Positions 6,185-8,271 of a stretch of DNA of 8,271 bases are shown here, in pieces. The first letter of the stretch is position 1. Each line of letters opens with the position of its first letter. The stretch is taken from positions 1-8,271 of the forward strand of contig CAJOLO010000065.1 in NCBI GenBank assembly GCA_905235345.1, read 5' to 3'. The stretch is from an uncultured Lachnospiraceae bacterium (GTDB lineage: Bacteria; Bacillota; Clostridia; Lachnospirales; Lachnospiraceae). A program made the translations under genes and the position numbers. The notes beneath the pieces are model-generated. The model did no database searches. It saw only the letters and a program-made list of their open reading frames with translations, and was not told where the DNA came from.

Positions 6185-6352
6185 TTATCTATCTTTACTC
6201 CAAACAACCAATAAAATAATTGCTACTATACTTAATATTACACTAATTAATAAAAAAACAGAAGAACCTCCGTAAGTCCATATCTTACAACAACATAACG
6301 AAACAATTAATAAAATACCTGCCACAATATTTTCCAACTTGTTCTTGTTCAT
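6185..6352 (-). CDS. Small two-helix membrane protein
   Basis: A 55-residue protein beginning MNKNKLENIV contains two hydrophobic stretches, about residues 9-25 (with a CCC run in SLCCCKIW) and 30-51, ending in WSKDR. A lysine-rich start and a basic end suggest both termini are cytoplasmic. The frame extends eight codons further to a GTG at 6374-6376, but the AGGAG at 6363-6367 lies within that extension and 10 bases before ATG 6352, so the shorter form is preferred. It stands 35 bases before the ATPase gene, probably in the same transcript. It could be a small accessory part of the transporter, or unrelated. No family is recognised. Confidence 0.65.
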   Translation of the reverse strand: MNKNKLENIVAGILLIVSLCCCKIWTYGGSSVFLLISVILSIVAIILLVVWSKDR

Positions 6353-6362
6353 ATTTACCAAT

Positions 6363-6367
6363 CTCCT
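6363..6367 (-). promoter_or_regulatory. Ribosome binding site fixing the start of the 55-residue membrane protein
   Basis: AGGAG on the - strand lies 10 bases before ATG 6350-6352. It is inside the longer frame that starts at GTG 6376, which has no comparable site of its own. Confidence 0.6.
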
Positions 6368-6382
6368 AATTAACACGACAAT

Positions 6383-6388
6383 ATTATA
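6383..6388 (-). promoter_or_regulatory. Possible -10 box for the ABC gene group
   Basis: A perfect TATAAT on the - strand lies 30 bases before the small gene's ATG, in the 77-base gap after the CBS gene. A second TATAAT lies at 6412-6417. Neither has a convincing -35 hexamer at 16-18 bases, so the ABC genes may also depend on read-through from the CBS gene; no terminator is seen between them. Confidence 0.3.
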
Positions 6389-6429
6389 TATCCGGATACT
6401 ATGACATAATCATTATAAATTAATTCATC

Positions 6430-7293
6430 TCATAAATGTCTCGGATTTTCCGCATTATTATCAGAATTTTCCTGCGGTAGTTTCTTAATTCGAACCTTCG
6501 TTATCATATGAGCCGCCCATTTAATTGCTATAAATGAAAAACCTTCGTAATCAATCTTAATATGTTCCTCTTCCTCCGGAAGTCTTCCAAGTTCATATAA
6601 CATAAAACCATTGACAGTATCTATATCCTCATCAGGGAATTTAATATCGAATAAGTCCTCTAATTCTTCAAGCTTTGTACTTCCGTTTACTATATATCCA
6701 TCCCCTGTCGCAAGCTTCATGATGTCATCCTCTTTCTCGTCATGCTCATCAAGAATATCGCCGACAATAACCTCAAGAATATCCTCTAATGCAATAAGCC
6801 CCTCTGTCTGCCCGTATTCATCAACAACAATGGCAAGATGATTTTTACTGCTCTGCATCTCATTAAACAGTTTTCTAATCTTCTGTGTCGGATGCACATA
6901 ATAAGGCTCACTTCCAAGTTCTCTTACTGTCTGGTTAGCATCCTCAAGATATGCAGATATCGCTTCCTTAATATGTAAGACACCGATTATATTATCAAGA
7001 TTCTCCTCATAAATCGGGTACCTTGAATAGCTGTTCTCTAACATTATATTAAGAGCATCCACAATATCTGTATCCGCTTCAATTCCAAGAATCTTCTGTC
7101 TCGGACAACATACATCTCTTACCTGTTTATCTCCGAATTCAAACACATTGGAAATCATCTCTGCCTCATCAGTCCGGATAGCACCCTGTTCATGCCCTTC
7201 CTCGATAATCGAAAGAATCTCTTCCTCAACTGCGTCAGCCTGCTCCTCACTGCTCTTCTTACCGAACAGACTTTTAAAGGTTCCCGACCCCAT
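6430..7293 (-). CDS. CBS-domain protein of the CorC/HlyC (TlyC) family, soluble form
   Basis: This 287-residue cytoplasmic protein begins MGSGTFKSLF. It has an N-terminal helix rich in Glu, two CBS domains at about 61-115 and 127-182 (SRYPIYEENLDNIIGVLHIKE; VVDEYGQTEGLIALEDILE) and a C-terminal CorC/HlyC domain at about 196-272 (TVNGFMLYELGRLP). It lacks the DUF21 membrane domain of longer CNNM/YrkA-type relatives, so it resembles E. coli CorC (292 residues), linked to magnesium and cobalt efflux; nucleotide binding by CBS pairs is typical. The usual 'VxDVMTPR' before CBS1 reads VRDVCCPR here. An ATG at 7300-7302 also is in frame but lies within AAAGGA (7302-7307), whereas ATG 7293 is 8 bases beyond it. 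The name hemolysin often given to this family should not be taken as toxicity. Confidence 0.88.
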   Translation of the reverse strand: MGSGTFKSLFGKKSSEEQADAVEEEILSIIEEGHEQGAIRTDEAEMISNVFEFGDKQVRDVCCPRQKILGIEADTDIVDALNIMLENSYSRYPIYEENLDNIIGVLHIKEAISAYLEDANQTVRELGSEPYYVHPTQKIRKLFNEMQSSKNHLAIVVDEYGQTEGLIALEDILEVIVGDILDEHDEKEDDIMKLATGDGYIVNGSTKLEELEDLFDIKFPDEDIDTVNGFMLYELGRLPEEEEHIKIDYEGFSFIAIKWAAHMITKVRIKKLPQENSDNNAENPRHL

Positions 7294-7301
7294 ATACTTC
7301 A

Positions 7302-7307
7302 TCCTTT
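7302..7307 (-). promoter_or_regulatory. Ribosome binding site fixing the CBS gene start
   Basis: AAAGGA on the - strand is 8 bases before ATG 7291-7293. The ATG at 7300-7302 begins within this site, so it has no usable ribosome binding site. Confidence 0.65.
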
Positions 7308-7356
7308 CTATATATGTATTTAATTACTGTTAAGTTTTTTATTTTTCACGGACGCC

Positions 7357-7586
7357 GGCAGATGGATATAAGGGCTCAGTCCTATGGCTGTTTAGACGGA
7401 ATTGAGACTTCTAAGTGTCCCGCCATGGCTTCTAAACCGTCCGCGACCGGCTTCCATTCGACATCCTGTCTCAATCTCGCCTTGCTCGCCATCCGTGGCT
7501 CGCATCGCTATGATACTTACGGGACACTAAGAAGCTCTAATCCCTTACTAAAATGCTATAGGACTGAGCCCTTATATCCACCTGCC
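7357..7586. repeat. 230-bp imperfect palindromic intergenic element
   Basis: The end arms 7357-7388 and 7555-7586 are complementary at 30 of 32 positions, including 23 perfect in a row (7363-7385 with 7558-7580). A second pair, 7411-7422 and 7520-7531, matches 11 of 12. Within the left and central part, ATTGAGAC (7401-7408) and GTCTCAAT (7468-7475) pair perfectly, GCCATGGC at 7422-7429 is self-complementary, and CTCGC occurs three times (7476, 7485, 7499). It is visibly richer in G and C than its surroundings. It lacks a transposase and a convincing protein, and carries no terminator-like U-run adjoining the stem. A MITE-like or REP-like dispersed element, or a large structured RNA, would fit. 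Copy number elsewhere cannot be seen from this window. Confidence 0.7.
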
Positions 7587-7601
7587 AGCTGTTCATTGAA
7601 G

Positions 7602-7750
7602 AAAAAAAACGTAAGTACGTGAGCACCATGCCTGTCGCGTAACTATGAAGCTAAGCTGAACAGATCTTATTTCTGTACAGTAGGAATACAAAACACTGCA
7701 TATTCCCGGGACTCTTGTGTCCGTCATAAGCTACTCACAAAACAGCTTAC
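7602..7750 (-). ncRNA. Candidate structured RNA downstream of mazF
   Basis: Read on the - strand, nested complementary segments enclose three hairpins. The closing pairs are GTAAG/CTTAC (7746-7750 with 7611-7615), GTGAG/CTCAC (7734-7738 with 7619-7623) and TTATGA/TCATAG (7724-7729 with 7643-7648, one G-U). The inner hairpins are GGAC/GTCC (7719-7722 with 7709-7712), GGAATA/TATTCC (7701-7706 with 7683-7688, written 5'-3' on the - strand) and a 9-base stem with one mismatch (7672-7680 with 7656-7664, 7-base loop). The outer stem is followed by one G and then eight T (7602-7609), like an intrinsic terminator. It could be a small RNA with its own or mazF's promoter, or an elaborate mazF 3' end. 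No tRNA, SRP RNA, tmRNA, RNase P, T-box or known riboswitch motif is recognised; a 6S-type RNA is not excluded. Folding was done by eye. Confidence 0.4.
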
Positions 7751-8088
7751 AATGCCAGACTCACCATCAACGCCTGATTCACATTACCCATTACATCGTC
7801 GTCTAAATGGCTCACCTTTTCAAGAAGCCGCTTCTTATCTATCGTTCTCACCTGTTCCAGAAGTACAACCGAATCCTTTGAAATATTACATTTATTTGCC
7901 GCAAGCTCCACGTGTGTTGGTATCTTAGCCTTATTCTGTCGACTTGTTATCGCTGCACATATTACTGTGGAACTATGTTTGTTCCCTGCCTCGTTCTGTA
8001 TAATAAGTACCGGTCGAACTCCGCCCTGCTCCGAACCAACAACAGGTCTTAAATCAGCATAGTATATATCACCTCTTGTTACTGACAA
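7747..8088 (-). CDS. ndoA: mRNA interferase toxin, EndoA/MazF (PemK) family
   Basis: This 113-residue endoribonuclease is very close in pattern to Bacillus subtilis EndoA (NdoA, 116 residues), which cuts mRNA at short U-rich sites and is held in check by an antitoxin. Visible family segments are RGDIYYADL near the start, VVGSEQGGVRPVLIIQN with the catalytic arginine, AAITS followed by PTHVEL, and SVVLLEQVRTIDKKRL near the end. The frame is open to a GTG at 8095-8097, but that codon overlaps the ribosome binding site GGAAGG (8097-8102). The TTG at 8086-8088 is 8 bases beyond it and yields MSVTRGDIYY, which lines up with the start of EndoA. No antitoxin is seen in the 183 bases upstream, although EndoA relatives usually follow one. 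The stop codon lies within the closing stem of the candidate RNA at 7602-7750. Confidence 0.93.
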   Translation of the reverse strand: MSVTRGDIYYADLRPVVGSEQGGVRPVLIIQNEAGNKHSSTVICAAITSRQNKAKIPTHVELAANKCNISKDSVVLLEQVRTIDKKRLLEKVSHLDDDVMGNVNQALMVSLAL

Positions 8089-8096
8089 TGGTATCA

Positions 8097-8102
8097 CCTT
8101 CC
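8097..8102 (-). promoter_or_regulatory. Ribosome binding site fixing a TTG start for mazF
   Basis: GGAAGG on the - strand leaves 8 bases before TTG 8086-8088 and overlaps the GTG at 8095-8097. A rare TTG start would keep toxin production low. Confidence 0.65.
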
Positions 8103-8271
8103 AATCGATTAAACTAAAGAATATATCTGAGCATATTTATTAGAAAAGATCAGATTTCACCGATATACTCATAATATTTCTTTAATGAAAGTATTACCAT
8201 TCTGCTTCTTATTTATTCTTAATATTTTCTCTTGTTTTTAATTATTACATTTATTAAATTAGATATGTAAA
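8103..8271 (-). other. AT-rich leader and promoter region upstream of mazF, no gene seen
   Basis: No convincing coding frame crosses these 169 bases; stop codons break all - strand frames, with at most a short open stretch at the right edge. A possible -10, TATTAT (- strand, 8172-8177), has only a poor -35. The segments ATCTGA (8125-8130) and TCAGAT (8150-8155) could form a 6-base stem with a 19-base loop in the mazF leader. Confidence 0.35.

Noticed and set aside
7302..7356. Promoter for the CBS gene (TTAACA with TATAGA)
   Set aside because: The two boxes are only 15 bases apart, too short for a normal sigma-A promoter; no better pair was found nearby.
7314..7622. 102-residue open frame on the + strand across the palindromic element
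   Set aside because: It follows the inverted repeat from end to end, has no ribosome binding site at its ATG, and its composition (many Ser, Cys, Arg) is that of translated repeat DNA. If the repeat is dispersed, similar frames would appear at each copy without being genes.
7602..7750. tRNA, SRP RNA, RNase P, tmRNA or T-box
   Set aside because: None of the conserved sequences of these RNAs (for example the T-arm, the GGAAGG-type SRP loop or the T-box sequence) was found; only the general fold suggests an RNA.
8101..8271. Remnant of a mazE antitoxin gene
   Set aside because: All - strand frames are soon interrupted by stops, and the only open stretch at the right edge encodes no recognisable antitoxin end and is far from the toxin start.
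1..8271. CRISPR array or insertion sequence
   Set aside because: No regularly spaced direct repeats and no transposase or integrase fragments were seen on either strand.

Overview
The window looks like low-GC, anaerobic, spore-forming Firmicutes DNA, most likely a gut-type Clostridium or Lachnospiraceae relative. This rests on AT-rich intergenic DNA, strong AGGAGG-type ribosome binding sites, a CotF-type spore coat gene, a four-subunit ferredoxin-dependent pyruvate oxidoreductase, and an EndoA/MazF toxin very close to the Bacillus subtilis form. Genus and species cannot be set from the sequence alone.

Left edge (1-470, + strand): the 3' end of a small helical protein is followed 13 bases later by an 86-residue spore coat F-type protein. 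Both end at a strong hairpin terminator that also faces the operon converging from the right.

Positions 483-3742 (- strand): a complete operon porC-porD-porA-porB encodes the gamma, delta, alpha and beta subunits of 2-oxoacid (very probably pyruvate):ferredoxin oxidoreductase. It converts pyruvate, CoA and oxidised ferredoxin to acetyl-CoA, CO2 and reduced ferredoxin. A near-consensus sigma-A promoter (TTTACA, 17 bases, TATAAT) drives it. The promoter lies inside a 12-base inverted repeat and is followed by a leader of about 115-130 bases containing small hairpins.

Positions 3869-7293 (- strand): a head-to-tail run of five genes encodes a soluble CBS/CorC-type protein, a 55-residue two-helix membrane protein, an ABC ATPase, its six-helix permease (overlapping by 7 bases), and a 240-residue protein with a four-cysteine cluster. 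The last protein resembles, without certainty, the activation domain of B12-dependent methionine synthase. The last four genes are closely spaced and probably co-transcribed.

Right part (7303-8271): a 230-bp imperfect palindromic element (arms 30/32 identical) looks like a dispersed intergenic repeat. Next to it, directly behind mazF, lies a stretch of nested complementary segments ending in eight U residues in the - strand transcript, a candidate structured RNA. mazF then follows with no antitoxin gene in the 183 bases visible upstream.

In four genes (porC, the CBS protein, the small membrane protein and mazF) the ribosome binding site shows that the farthest upstream start cannot be used, and a later start is given. 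The least explained parts are the candidate RNA and palindromic element at 7357-7750 and the promoter architecture at 3679-3777. I found no clear evidence of a wholly new multi-gene system.
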